A stretch of DNA of 64,000 bases, taken from the NCBI RefSeq assembly GCF_047675955.1, contig NC_132916.1, positions 65,279,481 to 65,343,480 of the forward strand, read 5' to 3'. Of this stretch, positions 1 to 10,780 are shown piece after piece (within the stretch, counting starts at the first letter, position 1; the number at the start of each line of letters is the position of its first letter). Position numbers and translations under genes: made by a program. This DNA is from Chlorocebus sabaeus (Eukaryota > Chordata > Mammalia > Primates > Cercopithecidae). Under the pieces are notes generated by a model. The model searched no databases. It had not been told where the DNA came from and was given only the letters and a program-made list of their open reading frames with translations.

Positions 1-1074
1 TAATACCATAAATAAATTATTCTATCTACATTTTATAGATGAGCAACCTGAGGTTCAGTGAGATTAAGAAGTTTGCTTTTGCATATTTTAACAAATCAAA
101 TACATAGTATTACAACATAATGTTTGTGGCATTAAAATATGTATTAATTCCAATGTGTACTATTGTTTTTACTATGGAAATGTAAGTTATTTTATTTGCT
201 TTAACCATCATTAGTCAACATAATAACATATTCAAATATTAATATCTGATGGTAATATTAATTTGTAGCATAGGAAGGTATATTACATGTTTAACATTAC
301 AAATCTGGTAAGTAAAGGAGTCAGAATCAGGAACTAATACTATAAATAAAATATCAATTTTTCTTGTAGCTGAGACCTATTTGGATATAATTTATTATAT
401 CTTAAGTAAATATCTAGAAACATAAGCCTTTCTTAATATATGATAATATTGATTTCCTATATCCAATCTTTATGGATATTTACATAATAACACAATATGT
501 TATCATTACCACAAAATATTTTCCAGCTTGATTGGTGTAGATGACATATTATTATTTTATGAAATAATAAATATAAATTGAACATAATACAAGAAAAATA
601 TTAAGTGAAAACACACAGTGTAAAGGAAGCATATTAAGTTCCACAATATATTACATTATGTAATCTTTATAACGTCAAATCTAGGACTCACACTCATAAG
701 TGTTCATCTATGAATCCCATGCACTGAACCATTAATGTTTTATGAATTTTTTGATGAATAACATTGAACATTTTACTATGTTTATTATCTAATTACATTT
801 TAATTTTATGATTTGCTAATTTGTCTCTATATCATTTTTTATTTGAATTTTTGAATTCTTATTGATTGCCAATACTGCTTATGTATGAAAATTAAGTTGT
901 GGAATATATTACAAATGTAGTTTCTACTTTTCCTTTTGGATTTCAAAAAATAATGTTTTTTTTTTGGCATAACCATTTTAGATTTTCACCTTGTCAAACC
1001 TAGCTCTCTCTATATTCTGTAATGGTGCATCCCGTTGTTATGATAAAATTATACAAATATGTTTCATGATTTCA
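1..1074. other. AT-rich intergenic DNA, no gene seen
   Basis: Very AT-rich sequence with stop codons in all frames and no recognisable repeat family, promoter or RNA gene. It borders the decayed L1 fragment that begins near 1075. Confidence 0.6.
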
Positions 1075-2110
1075 TTTGACTTTTTTAATGATTGCCATTC
1101 TAACTGGCATGAGATGGTATCCCATTGTGGTTTTGATTTGCATTTCTCTAATGACCAGTGAGGATGAGTTTTTTTTTTTTTGTTCATGTTTGTTGGCTGT
1201 ATAAATGTCTTCTTTTGAGAAGTGTCTGTTCATATTCTTTGCCCACTTTCTGATAGGATTGTTTATTTTCTTGTAAATTTCTTTAAGTTCCTTGTAGATT
1301 CTGAATATTAGCCCATTGTCTGATGGATAGATCGTGAAAATTTTCTCCCATTCTGTAGGTGGCCTGTTCATGCTGATTATAGTTTCTTTTGCTGTGTAGA
1401 AGCTCTTTAGTTTACTTACATACCATTTGTCCATTTTGGCTTTTGTTGCAATTGCTTTGGTGTTTTAGTCATGATGTCTTTCCCCATGCCTATGTCTTAT
1501 ATGGTATAGCCTACATAATCTTTTAGGGTTTTTATGGTTTTAGGTCTTACATTTAAATCTTTAATCCACCTTGAGTTAATTTTTGTATAAGGTGAAAGGA
1601 AGGGGTCCAGTTTCAGTTTTCTGCATTTGGCCAGCCAGTTTTCCCAACACCATTTATTAAATAGGGAATCCTTTCCCCATTGATTGTTTTTGTTAGTTTT
1701 GTCAAAGATCAGATGGTTGTAGATGCGTGGTGTTATTTCTGAGGCCTCTGTTCTGTTCTATTGGTCTATATATCTGTTTTGGTACCATTATCATGTTGTT
1801 TTAATTAATATAGCCTTGTAGTATAGTTTGAAGTCAAGTAACATGATGCCTCCAGCTTTGTTCTTTTTGCTTAGGATTGTCTTGGCTATACAGGCTCTTT
1901 TTTGGTTCCAATTTTAGGTAGTTTTTCGAATTCTGTGAAGAGGTCAATGGTAGCTTGATGGGAATAGCATTGGATCTATAAATTACTTTGGGCAGTATGG
2001 CCATTTTCACAATAGTGATTCTTCCTATCCATGAGCATGGGATGTTTTTCCATTTGTTTGTGTCCTCTCTTATTTCCTTGAGTAGTAGTTTGTAGTTCTC
2101 ATAAATTTTA
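1075..2110 (-). mobile_element. L1 internal fragment (ORF2 C-terminal half), antisense
   Basis: On the minus strand the frame 1434-1072 reads as the L1 ORF2 region after the reverse transcriptase: it contains the PPTEWEKIF-like, WAKNMNRHFSKEDI-like and IREMQIKTT-like stretches typical of the protein. The frame at 2115-1834 matches slightly more upstream ORF2 (WKNIPCSWIGRITIVKMAILPK). Frames are broken by stops and shifts, so this is non-functional. The piece lacks both the 5' part and the last part of ORF2 with the 3' UTR and poly(A), so it is an internal remnant, not a simple 5' truncation. It ends just before the Tigger-type element at about 2157. Confidence 0.85.
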
Positions 2111-2738
2111 AAATAATATTTTAATCTTGGAAGAGTGACAACTTTATGTAATGGTTCACTTTGATGAATACTATCTACAAGGGACACATTCCAAGACCTT
2201 CCAAGATGCCTGAAACTGAACCCTGTATATACTATTTTTTTCCTGTAAATACATATCCATGATAAAGTTTAACTTATTAATTAAGTGCAGTAGAATATTA
2301 AAAGCAATAGCTAGTAATGCTATAGAACAACTAAAACAGTACCCTGTGTACAATTTCATGGATAGAAGATTTGTTCTTACTGCTAATTTTAGCAACATCA
2401 GCATATGATTTTTTTCCTTATTGAGAACTTTTACCTTTTCATTTAAATGAAGTACTTGATGGCTTCTTTTTGACATATTTGAATTGCCAGAATCACTACT
2501 TTTGTACTTCAGGGTCCTTATGAAGTAAAATAGGAGTTACTTAAACACAAATGCTTCAATACTCTGGGACAGTTGATATAACCAAGACAGCCACTGAGTG
2601 GTTCATAAGGGGACAGTTTCTACAGGTGAATCCACTGGATAAAGGGATGTGTCACAATTCAAGGTGGGATGGAGCAGATGGCACAAAATGTCATCACACT
2701 TCTCAGTACCATGTGCAATTTAAAACCTATGAATTTCT

Positions 2739-3020
2739 GGCCAGGCATGGTGGCTCACGCCTGTAATCCCAGCACTTTGGGAGGCTGAGGCACGCAGATC
2801 ACGAGGTCAGGAGATCGAGACCATTCTGGCTAACAAGGTGAAACCCTGTCTCTAATAAAAATACAAAAAAATTTAGCCAAGCATGGTGGCAGGCGCCTGT
2901 AGTCCCAGCTACTCGGAAGGCTGAGGCAAGAGAATGGCATGAACCCAGGAGGCGGAGCTTTCAGTGAGCCGAGATGGCACCATTGCACTCCAGCCCAGGT
3001 GACAGAGTGAGACTCCACCT

Positions 3021-3051
<31 letters not shown>
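2739..3051 (+). mobile_element. Alu (AluY/S-like), sense
   Basis: Full dimeric Alu starting GGCCAGGCATGGTGGCTC, with the middle A-rich linker, second monomer and a long A tail (about 3022-3055). Imperfect target duplication of AAAACCTATGAATT (before) and AAAACCTTTTGAATT (after), lying within the outer Tigger-type element. Confidence 0.95.
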
Positions 3052-3060
<9 letters not shown>

Positions 3061-3098
3061 TGAATTGCTTATTTCTGGAATTTTCCATTTAATATTTT

Positions 3099-3545
3099 TG
3101 TTATTGAAACACCTGGGGTTTGGAATATGTCCTGCCATTAGTCGCAGAGAAAGCCAATGACCGAGATGATGAGTCTGCCAAGGGAAAAGGCTTTATTCAG
3201 GTGCTGCAGCTGAGGATATGGGAGATCAGTCTCAAATCCATCTACCTGACCAACTAAAATTAGGGGTTTACATAGCTCAGGAGAAATAGAACTATGTTTG
3301 GGAAAACAGGAATTCAGGAAGGGTAAGGAAACAGTCCTGATGAATGAAAGGCCTGGCATCTCATTGAATGGGGTAATCTGGGAAGTTTCAGTTCTTTAAC
3401 ACTTTTTGAGAGGCCTAGGGGTCCTTTCCTGAGGAAGGAACTCAGATAAAACAAATGTGAGTTTTAAGCTTTAAGACGAGAGTGGTCAATTTCTATGTTT
3501 ATTAAAAACAAACTGTGTATGTATGGGACTATTGGGTCAGTTTCA
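3099..3545 (-). mobile_element. ERV1-like solo LTR, copy 1
   Basis: About 447 bp, inserted in the outer Tigger-type element between TTTT at 3095-3098 and TTTT at 3546-3549, a plausible 4-bp target duplication. It aligns along its length with 28205-28648, which has clear TGTCAC...GTGACA ends. On the minus strand an AATAAA signal (CTGAATAAAGCC) precedes a short 3' part, as expected for R/U5 of a gammaretrovirus-type LTR. The family name is not assigned and no internal proviral sequence is attached. Confidence 0.65.
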
Positions 3546-3762
3546 TTTTTAGACTATAGTTGATTATAGGTAACTGAAGAGGGACTACAGGCATACCTAA
3601 GAGATAGTACAGGTTTGGTTTCAGACCACCACAATAAAGCAGATACCACAATAAAGCAGGTTATACAAATTTGTTTGTTTCCCAGTGCATATAAAAGCTA
3701 TACGTGCGTCACACTGTAGTCTATGATATGCAATAGCATTATGTATAAAAAATACATGCCTT

Positions 3763-4074
3763 GAGGCATGTGACTTAAGCCTGTAATCCCAGCACTTTTG
3801 GAGGCTGAGGCAGCTGGATCACCTGAGGTCAGGAGTTCAAGACCAGCCTCACCAACATGGTGAAAGCCCATCACTACAAAAATACAAAAAAAAAAAAAAA
3901 AAATTAGCTGGGCATGATGATGGGTGCCTGTAATCCCAGATACTCCAGAGGCTGAAGTGGAAGAATCACTTAAACCTGAGAGATGGAGGTTGCAGTGAGC
4001 TGAGATCGCGCCATTGCACTCCAGCCTGCGCGACAGAGTGAGACTGTCTGAAAAAATAAATAAATTAATTAATT
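3763..4074 (+). mobile_element. Alu (AluS-like), sense, in Tigger1
   Basis: Dimeric Alu with a perfect 13-bp target duplication AAATACATGCCTT at 3750-3762 and 4075-4087. The first bases are diverged. The tail has decayed to a TAAA/TTAA-like simple repeat. Confidence 0.95.
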
Positions 4075-6202
4075 AAATACATGCCTTATTTTAAAAATAC
4101 TTTACTGCATTAAAATGCTAACAATTATCTGAGCCTTCAGTAACTCATATCTTTTTTCTGGTGGAGGTGTGCCTCAATGTCTATGGCTGCCAGCTGATCA
4201 GGCTGGTAGTTGCTAAAGGTTGAGGTGGCTGTGAAAATTTCTTAAAATAAGATAACAATGAAATTTGACCCATTGATTGACTCTTCTTTTTTTAAAAAAT
4301 GTTTCTCTGTAGCATGTGATGATCTTTGGTAGCATTTACCTACATTTAGAACATCTTCCAAAATTAGAATCAATTCTCTTAAACCCTGCTGCTTTATCAA
4401 CTAAATTTATGTGCTATTCTAAATCCTTATTATCATTTCAACAATGTTTACGTCTTCACCAGAAGTAGAATCCATCTCAAGAATCCACTTTCTTTGTTCA
4501 TCCAGAAGAAACAACTTCTCATCCATTTAAGTTTTATCATGAGATTGCAGTAGTTCAGCCACACCTTCAGGCTCCGTTTCTAATTCTGGTTCCTTTGCTG
4601 TTTCTACCACATCTGCAATTACTGCCTCCACCGAAGTATTAAACCCCCCAAAGTCATCCTTGAGGTATGGAATAAATTTCTTCCAAATTCCTGTTGATGT
4701 TGATATTTTGACATCTTTCCCTGAACCATGAGTGTTCTTAACAGCATTGAGAGTAGTGAATCCTTTGCGGTCTTCAATTCACTTTGCCCAGATCCATCAA
4801 TGTAATCACTATCTATGACAGCTATATCCTTATGAAATGTGTTTCTTAAATAATAAAACTTGAAATTTGAAATTAGCCCTTAAGCTAGGAGCTATTGAAT
4901 GAATGTTGTGTTAGCAGGCATGAAAGCAACATTAATCTTTTGTACATCTCCACAAGAGGTATTGGGTAACCAGATGCATTGTCAATGAGTAGCAGTATTT
5001 TGAGTGGAATACTTTTTCTGAGCAGTAACTCTCAACAGTGGGTTTAAAATATTCAGTAAACCATGCTGTCATTGAGGCTTTGTTATTCTATCTATAGAAC
5101 ACAGGTGGGGTAGATTTAGCATAATTTTTCAAGGACCTGGGATTTTCAGAAGGTAAATAAGCATTATCTTCAACTTAAATTCTCCAGTTGCATTAATCCT
5201 TAGAAAGAAAGTCAGTGCCTGCCCTTTGAAAAATTGCAGGCATTGACTCCTCTTTAGCTACAAGAGTCCTAGATGGCATTTTCTTCCAACAGAAGTCTGT
5301 TTCATCTACATGGAAAATCAGGTGTTTCATGTAGCCACCTTCATCAATGTCTTAGCTAGATCTTATAGGTCATCTGCTGTAGATTCTACATCAGCACCTG
5401 CTGCTTCACCTTGCACTTTGATGTTACAGGGATGGCTTCTTTCTTTAACCCCATAAACCAAACTCTGCTAGCTTCAGACTTTTCTTATGCACCTTTCTCT
5501 CCCCTCTTAGCCTTTACAGAAGTGAAGAGAGTTATGAACTTGCTCTGAATTAGGCTGTGGCTTAGGGGAATGTTCTGACTGCTCTGATTCTTTTATCTAG
5601 CTTATTCAAACTTTCTTTGTATCAGCAATACAACTGTTTTGCCTTCTCATCATTTATGTGTTCACTGGAATAGCACTTCTAATTGTCTTCAAGATCATTT
5701 GCTTTGCATCTACAACTTGGCTAATTGTTTGGCATAAGAGGCCTAGCTTTAAGTCTATCTTGCCTTTCAACATGCCTCCCTCTCTAAATTTAATCATTTC
5801 CAGCTTTTGATTTCAAGTGAGAGACATGTGACATGGCTTGGCCGTGTCCCCACCCAAATCTTATCTTGAATTCTAGTTGCCAAGATCCCCACATGTCTTA
5901 GGAGAAACCCAATGGGAGGTAACTGAATCATGAGGGTGGTTTCCCCCATGTTGTTCTCCTGATAGTGAGTGAGTTCTCATGAGATCTGATGGTTTTATAA
6001 GAGGCTCTTCCCTCTCTGCGTGGCATTTCTTCCGGCTGCCTTGTGAGGAAGGTGCCTTGCATCTGCTTTGCCTTCTGCCATGACTGTGAGTTTCCTCGGG
6101 CTTCCCCAGCCACGCTGAACTGTGAGTCAATTAAACTTCTTTCCTTTCTAAATTACCCAGTCTTGGGCTCTTCATTATAGCAGTATGAAAATGGACTAAT
6201 AT

Positions 6203-6594
6203 GGCTGGGCGTGGTGGCTCACACCTGTAATCCCAGCACTTTTGGAGGTCAAGGCAAACGGATCACGAGGTCAAGAGATTGGGACCATCGTGGCCAATGT
6301 AGTGAAACCCGTCTCTACTAAAAGTACAAAAATTAGCTGGGCTTGGTGGCATGCGCCTGTAGCCCCAGCTACTCTGGAGGCTAAAGTAGGGGAATCGTTT
6401 GAACCTGGGAGGCAGAGGTTGCAGTGAGCCAAGATGGCACCACTGAACTCCAGCCTCGTGATACAGCGAGACTCCATCTCGAAAGAAGAAAGAAAGAAAG
6501 AAGGAAAGGAAGGAAGGAAGGAAGAAGGAAGGAAGGAAGGAAGGAAGGAAGGAAGGAAGGAAGGAAGGAAGGAAGGAAGGAAGGAAGGAAGGAA
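6203..6594 (+). mobile_element. Alu with GGAA-repeat tail, inside the MaLR LTR
   Basis: Alu starting GGCTGGGCGTGGTGGCTC, with 12-bp target duplications ATGGACTAATAT (6191-6202) and ACGGACTAATAT (6595-6606). The A tail has evolved into a purine microsatellite of GAAA then GGAA units. Confidence 0.95.
6482..6594 (+). repeat. (GAAA)/(GGAA) microsatellite, about 113 bp
   Basis: Begins as GAAA units and becomes (GGAA)n with about twenty GGAA units, interrupted once by GAAGAA. It derives from the A tail of the Alu at 6203. The minus strand is the matching TTCC tract. Confidence 0.95.
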
Positions 6595-7071
6595 ACGGAC
6601 TAATATAACATGCAAACTTTCCTTTCATTTAATGACTTGGAGGCCACCGTAGGGTTACTAATTGACCCAATTTCAATATCGTTGTGTCTCAGAATGTAGA
6701 GAGTTCTGAGGAGACGGAAAGAGATGAGGGGACAGCTGGTCGTTGAAGCCCTCAGAACACAAATGATATTTATTGAATAAGTTCACCATCATATGGGGAA
6801 GGTTCCTAGCTCCCCAAGACAATTACAATGGTACAATCAAAGATCACTGGTCATAGATTACCATGAGAGATACAATAATAATAATAATAAAATTTGAAAT
6901 ATTGAAATAACTGATAAAATGTCACACAGAAACACAAAAAAAAGCATGTTATTGTAGTACCAATAGATGTGTTTAATGCACAGTTGCCCCAAAACTTCAA
7001 TTTATAAAATTATAATATCTGCCAAGTACAATATAGTGAAGCACAATAAAACAAGCTATGTCTCTACTGTA

Positions 7072-8242
7072 CTTCACGTGTTATTTTTACTTTTATCTCT
7101 CTTAGTAAAATATTACATTTTCTATTATTATCTCATGCCTATTTCTGCTGAATAGAATTTTTTTTATTTTTGCATGTTTTTGATAGCGTGTTTTAAGACT
7201 TTTACACTTTTTTAACCAAATCACCTCACAAACTTGATTTACTTTATTTTTCCTTCTTTCCTTTCATTCTTTCCTTTCTTATTCTATGCATTGCTTTCTA
7301 CCTTCTCATTTCTTTTCCTTCTTATACAATTTTCTGTGGATATTTTTAAAGGCAATGATTATTATTTACAGTAATATAACGTGCTTCTTTTTCTTGACAT
7401 TTTACATGTTTTGAAGCTTTGTACTACATATATTGATCATGGGACCACCCTTTCCCATCTTTCCACAGCAAGGGAAAATTTGCCAACTTGACTCATAACC
7501 CTCACTGTGGGAAAACTATATAGTCTTTCTTAAGGAGTGACGTACGTAATTTTCAAAATTCAGTGCAACCAATCTTTGGGCTTTCTGAAATCCTGTCTTG
7601 CTTATAGTTGTAACAATAAAAAATAATATTCTTTTTCTTTTGAACTTTAATGGGGGACAGCAGGTAGTAAACAGTTAAAAGGAAAGAACAGTCCAATAGA
7701 TTAGAAAATATATAGAAAATTATAATATTAGTGAAATACCAGTTGGTGGAAAATTCAAATTCAAAAATTTCTAAAACTACCTTGGTTCTGAGTGCTGGAC
7801 AAATATTAAATATTCATATTGATATCAAGCATTTCTATATTCCTTGTATATATATTACAAATTATTCTATTATTCAATTCATTATTTTTTAATACTAACT
7901 TTGGATTTGAAATGGATGTGCTTTATTATGTTAAAACTTTATTTTTGCTAGCTGCACACTGATAATTTATTGGGACCTACCATGGTAACTAAAAGGATTT
8001 CCTTCTTTGACCTATGGACATGATGCTAAGTTTCCAGAACATTGTATCATTATGGAAACGCTGAAACAAATTTTGTTTGGTTCTAGGGCATTATTCTTTA
8101 ATATGTTGCAGGAATCAATTTGACACTAATTTATTTAAGATCATTGACCTCTTATTCATAAGTAAAATGGAGCTCTAATGTATTCTTATGCTCTGCTTTT
8201 TGGCTTTGGCAGTGTTATGCTAGCCTTGTAAAATAAATTGGA
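7072..8242. other. Intergenic DNA, pyrimidine-rich part, no gene
   Basis: Anonymous AT-rich sequence. About 7225-7345 on the plus strand is strongly biased to T and C. The last 50-150 bases before 8243 look weakly like antisense L1 ORF2, but too little is conserved to call. No exon or promoter signature recognised. Confidence 0.5.
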
Positions 8243-9587
8243 GAGATTTTCACTTCTGGCCATGATGAGGTAGCTAGCACTATATTTGTCTTCCCACTAT
8301 AGGCAAGTAGAAAACAAATAACACAAAACAACAAATATAAACAAACATTTTCTCATACCAGATCATGGACAATGAAGGATTGTAACTCCTGAGAGGAGAG
8401 GAAATGCCTGACATTCTGTCTGCAGAAACTTTCTGAACCTTGACACATGAAAAGCAAACACAAAGCACAATGGTTTCACTGAGCTGAGAAAAAAAAAAAA
8501 AATCGGAGTTTAGGAATGCTGTGACAGCTGGAATTCGTAAGCCAGTGTCTCAATAAGAAGCTGTATAGATAAAAAGCTCTTTAAATCTGCATTTAGGTCT
8601 TCTTAACTCTTTTGCCAAATATCGAAGCTCCTCTTTCACAGTAAGGATATCCCAAACAGAGCACTGCTAGAGATCTGTATGCTAAAGCATTATTAGAGAT
8701 ATTTGAGATGGCATCAAAGTGGAGAGATCTTGTGGAACACACAGGTCATCAAACAAATGACCCAGAAGGGAAGAAAAAAAAGAAGTTACAGGACTAAACT
8801 AGTCCCATAGTAATGGCTACTCTAGACTCATGTCAACAAAAATTGGAAACCAGCCTCTAAAGGACCAAGCTTATTAAAGTAACTGACTGACCTGACTAAA
8901 TATACCTTGGCCGAGAATAGTGGCACATGCCTGTAATCTCAGCATTTTAGGAGGCCAAGGTGGGTGGATCACCTGAGGTCAGGAGATCGAGACCAACCTT
9001 ACCAACATGGTAAAATTCCATCTCTACTAAAAATACAAAATTAGAAAGGCATGGTAAGGGTGCATGCCTGTAATTCCAGCTACTAGGGAGGCTGAGGCAA
9101 GATGATCACTTGAATCTGGGAGATGGAGGTTGCCGTGAGCCAAGATCATGCCACTGCACTCCAGCCTGGGCAACAAGAATGAAACTTTGTCTCAAAAATA
9201 AATAAGTAAATAAATAAACAAACAAACCAAGCAACCAACCAACCTCATCACTCATGAAGTTAGGGAACTAAATCCAGATACTGAACAATGTAAAAATTAG
9301 TAAGTTCAGTATTCAAACAAAAAACTAGACATGAAATAAAGCAGAAAAATGTGAGCAATAAATAGGAGGAAATAAATCACAGAAATGGAAGAGACAGTGG
9401 GATTAGCAGATACAAATGTTAAAATGAATAATTTGGAAAAGATACACAAAGTTGGAGAAATTCCCACCCATTATTTCAAGATTTACTGTCAAGTTAAAGT
9501 AGTCAAGTTACAGTAATGATTTTGAAATGAGGATAGATAAATATATCAATGCATCAGAATAGAGAATTCAGTAATATGCCCACATAT
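8243..9587 (+). mobile_element. Old L1M, 5' region and an ORF2 piece, sense
   Basis: 8243-8480 (CTTCTGGCCATGATG, then CAGATCATGGACAATGA) and 9290-9440 (CAAACAAAAAACTAGACATG, GGATTAGCAGATACAAATG) resemble the 5' UTR and early part of old L1M elements. 9450-9587 then resembles late ORF2 (AAGTTGGAG...ATTTCAAGATTTACTGT), so the middle of the element is missing. Interrupted by an Alu (8909) and by another L1 at 9588-10390; 10391-10780 looks like its continuation. Confidence 0.5.
8909..9235 (+). mobile_element. Alu (AluS/J-like), sense
   Basis: Dimeric Alu from GGCCGAGAATAGTGGCAC to CTTTGTCTCAAAAATA, with a long decayed tail of TAAA, CAAA and CAAC units to about 9240. Many mutated CpG sites suggest an older copy. 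Confidence 0.9.
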
Positions 9588-10108
9588 GTTGTACAGCAGA
9601 TCTGTAGAGCTTATTCATCTTGCCTAACTGAAACATTATACCTATTGATTAGTAACTCCCCATTTCTCCCTTAACACAACCCCTGGAATTTACCATTCCA
9701 TTCTTTGATTCTATGAACTTGACTATTTTAGACACTTTATGTAAGTGGAATCACTCAGTATTTGTCTTTATGTGACTGACTTATTTCACTTAGCATAATG
9801 TCCTCCAGGTTTATCCATGTTGTTGCATATTGCAGTCTCCTTTCTAACATCTAAGTAGTATTCCCTTTTACATATATACCACATTTTCTTTATCCCTTCA
9901 TCTGTTGATGGACATTTATGCTGTTTCTACGTTTTGACTACAATGAACATGAAAGTGATAATGAACCTTTATACTGTTTTCCATGGCAGTTGCACCATTT
10001 TTGCATTTCCACCAACAATGTGCAAGAGTTCCAATATTTTTACATTCTCGCTGACACTTGTTTTTTGTATTTTTTGATAATGAACATCCCAACAGGTGTG
10101 AAATGTTA
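9588..10108 (-). mobile_element. L1MA/MB-type L1 3' end, antisense
   Basis: Reads, on the minus strand, the C-terminal end of L1 ORF2 (GTLAHCWWKCKN-like near 10060-10020) followed by a recognisable L1M 3' UTR, including the reverse complement of ACCACATTTTCTTTATCCCTTCATCTGTTGATGG in parts. It is the 3' portion of an L1 inserted in minus orientation into the older L1M. The poly(A) is no longer visible. Confidence 0.85.
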
Positions 10109-10390
10109 TCTACGGAGTGAAAAGACCACCTATAGAATAAAATATAGAATAAAATAATGTATTTGCAAACCATAAATCTTATAAGGGGCTAATCTCCAAA
10201 ATATATAAAGAATTTCTACAATTCAATGGAAAAAATAATAACCCAATTAAAACATGAGGTAGGGACTTGAACAGACATTTCCCCAAAGATGTACAAATGG
10301 CGAACAAGTATATGAAAAAATGTTTAACATCAGTGGCACCTGTCATCAGGAAAATGCAGATGAAACCCAGAATGGTTGATTGATGTTTAA
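10109..10390 (+). mobile_element. Inverted 5' portion of the same L1
   Basis: Plus-strand L1 ORF2 immediately upstream, in the element, of the segment at 9588-10108: ATTTGCAAACCATAAATCTT, AACCCAATTAAAACATG, TGAACAGACATTTCCCCAAAG, ending at AAAATGCAGATGAAACCC. The two segments are adjacent in the L1 but point in opposite directions, meeting at about 10108/10109. This is the classic twin-priming 5' inversion. Confidence 0.8.
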
Positions 10391-10780
10391 AAGCAAGTGC
10401 TGAAATAACTGAATAAAGAGGAGTCAGTCTTTTCAACTAATGGTAGTAGGAGATGTAGATGTCTATATGGTCAAATAATGAATCTTGATGCTTAAAGGAT
10501 CATATACTTCCATATTAACTCAAAGTGGAGATGTGAACACACACACACACTCTCTCTCTCTCTCTCTCAAACTTCGAGATGGAACATAGAAAAAAATCTT
10601 TATGACCTTGGGGTACCTTTCTTAAACAGGGCAGTGAAAGGAAAAATTATAAAAGAAAAAATTGATAAATGAGATTTTACTAAAATTAAATAGTTATCTT
10701 ATTTGAAAGACATCACTAATTAAATGAAAAGGCAGAGACTGAGACTAACATAAATAAAGCAGCTGGCTCAAGTTTCTACT
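10391..10780 (+). mobile_element. Old L1M ORF2, continuation
   Basis: Contains ORF2-like pieces (GTCTTTTCAACTAATGGT, TTAACTCAAAGTGGAG, ATGAGATTTTACTAAAATTAAA) that precede the usual AAAGCTTCTGCACAGCAAAG region. It is probably the other side of the old L1M cut by the L1 at 9588-10390. Highly diverged. Confidence 0.55.
10537..10568 (+). repeat. Compound (AC)n(TC)n microsatellite
   Basis: About seven AC units running directly into about ten TC units, inside the old L1M relic. Confidence 0.9.

Larger units (their letters stand above)
5829..6607 (+). mobile_element. THE1/MST-type MaLR solo LTR in Tigger1
   Basis: Starts TGACATGGCTTGGCCGTGTC and ends GGACTAATATA. The exact 5-bp target duplication ACATG is at 5824-5828 and 6608-6612. 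Internal landmarks of the family are present: the CCCCACCCAAATCT block, GATGGTTTTATAA, CCCCAGCCACG and TCAATTAAAC near the poly(A) region. It is split by an Alu at 6203-6594. It interrupts the N-terminal coding part of the Tigger1 transposase. Confidence 0.9.
4100..6647 (-). pseudogene. Tigger1 (pogo-like) transposase pseudogene
   Basis: The minus strand retains the order of a pogo-type transposase: an N-terminal helix-turn-helix DNA-binding part (about 6640 to 5700, split by the LTR insertion) and then the DDE catalytic region. Around 4990-4970 the translation gives ILLLIDNASGYP, in which the second catalytic aspartate (codon 4983-4981) is kept. The expected initiator ATG in the GGCCAC context at 6645-6647 reads GTG. 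Stops, frameshifts, the Alu at the 3' end and the LTR plus Alu near the N terminus destroy it. There is no evidence of host domestication. Confidence 0.75.
3588..7064 (-). mobile_element. Tigger1 DNA transposon, nearly full length, interrupted
   Basis: The left terminus CAGGCATACC at 3588 and a degenerate right terminus ending about 7064 are flanked by TA at 3586-3587 and 7065-7066, the pogo/Tigger target duplication. After subtracting the inserted Alu (3763-4074) and the MaLR LTR (5829-6607), about 2.37 kb remain, close to the 2.4 kb expected of Tigger1. The transposase lies on the minus strand. Tigger1 is a pogo-superfamily (Tc1/mariner) cut-and-paste element active in early primates; this copy is dead. 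Confidence 0.9.
2157..7069. mobile_element. Tigger-type DNA transposon (host of a five-insertion nest)
   Basis: Pieces at about 2157-2738, 3052-3098, 3546-3587 and 7067-7069 read through the insertions as one non-autonomous Tigger-like element. The first piece has the typical start (GGGACACATTCCAAGACC, GATGCCTGAAAC). The last pieces give GGTAACTGAA then GGGACTA, and the final CTG reappears after Tigger1 at 7067-7069, followed by TA at 7070-7071. It is interrupted by an Alu, an ERV1-like LTR and Tigger1. The left terminal bases are decayed (CACTTTG for CAGTTTG) and the left TA duplication is not preserved. I recognise the family as a Tigger3/4-like MITE but am unsure of the exact name. Confidence 0.65.
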
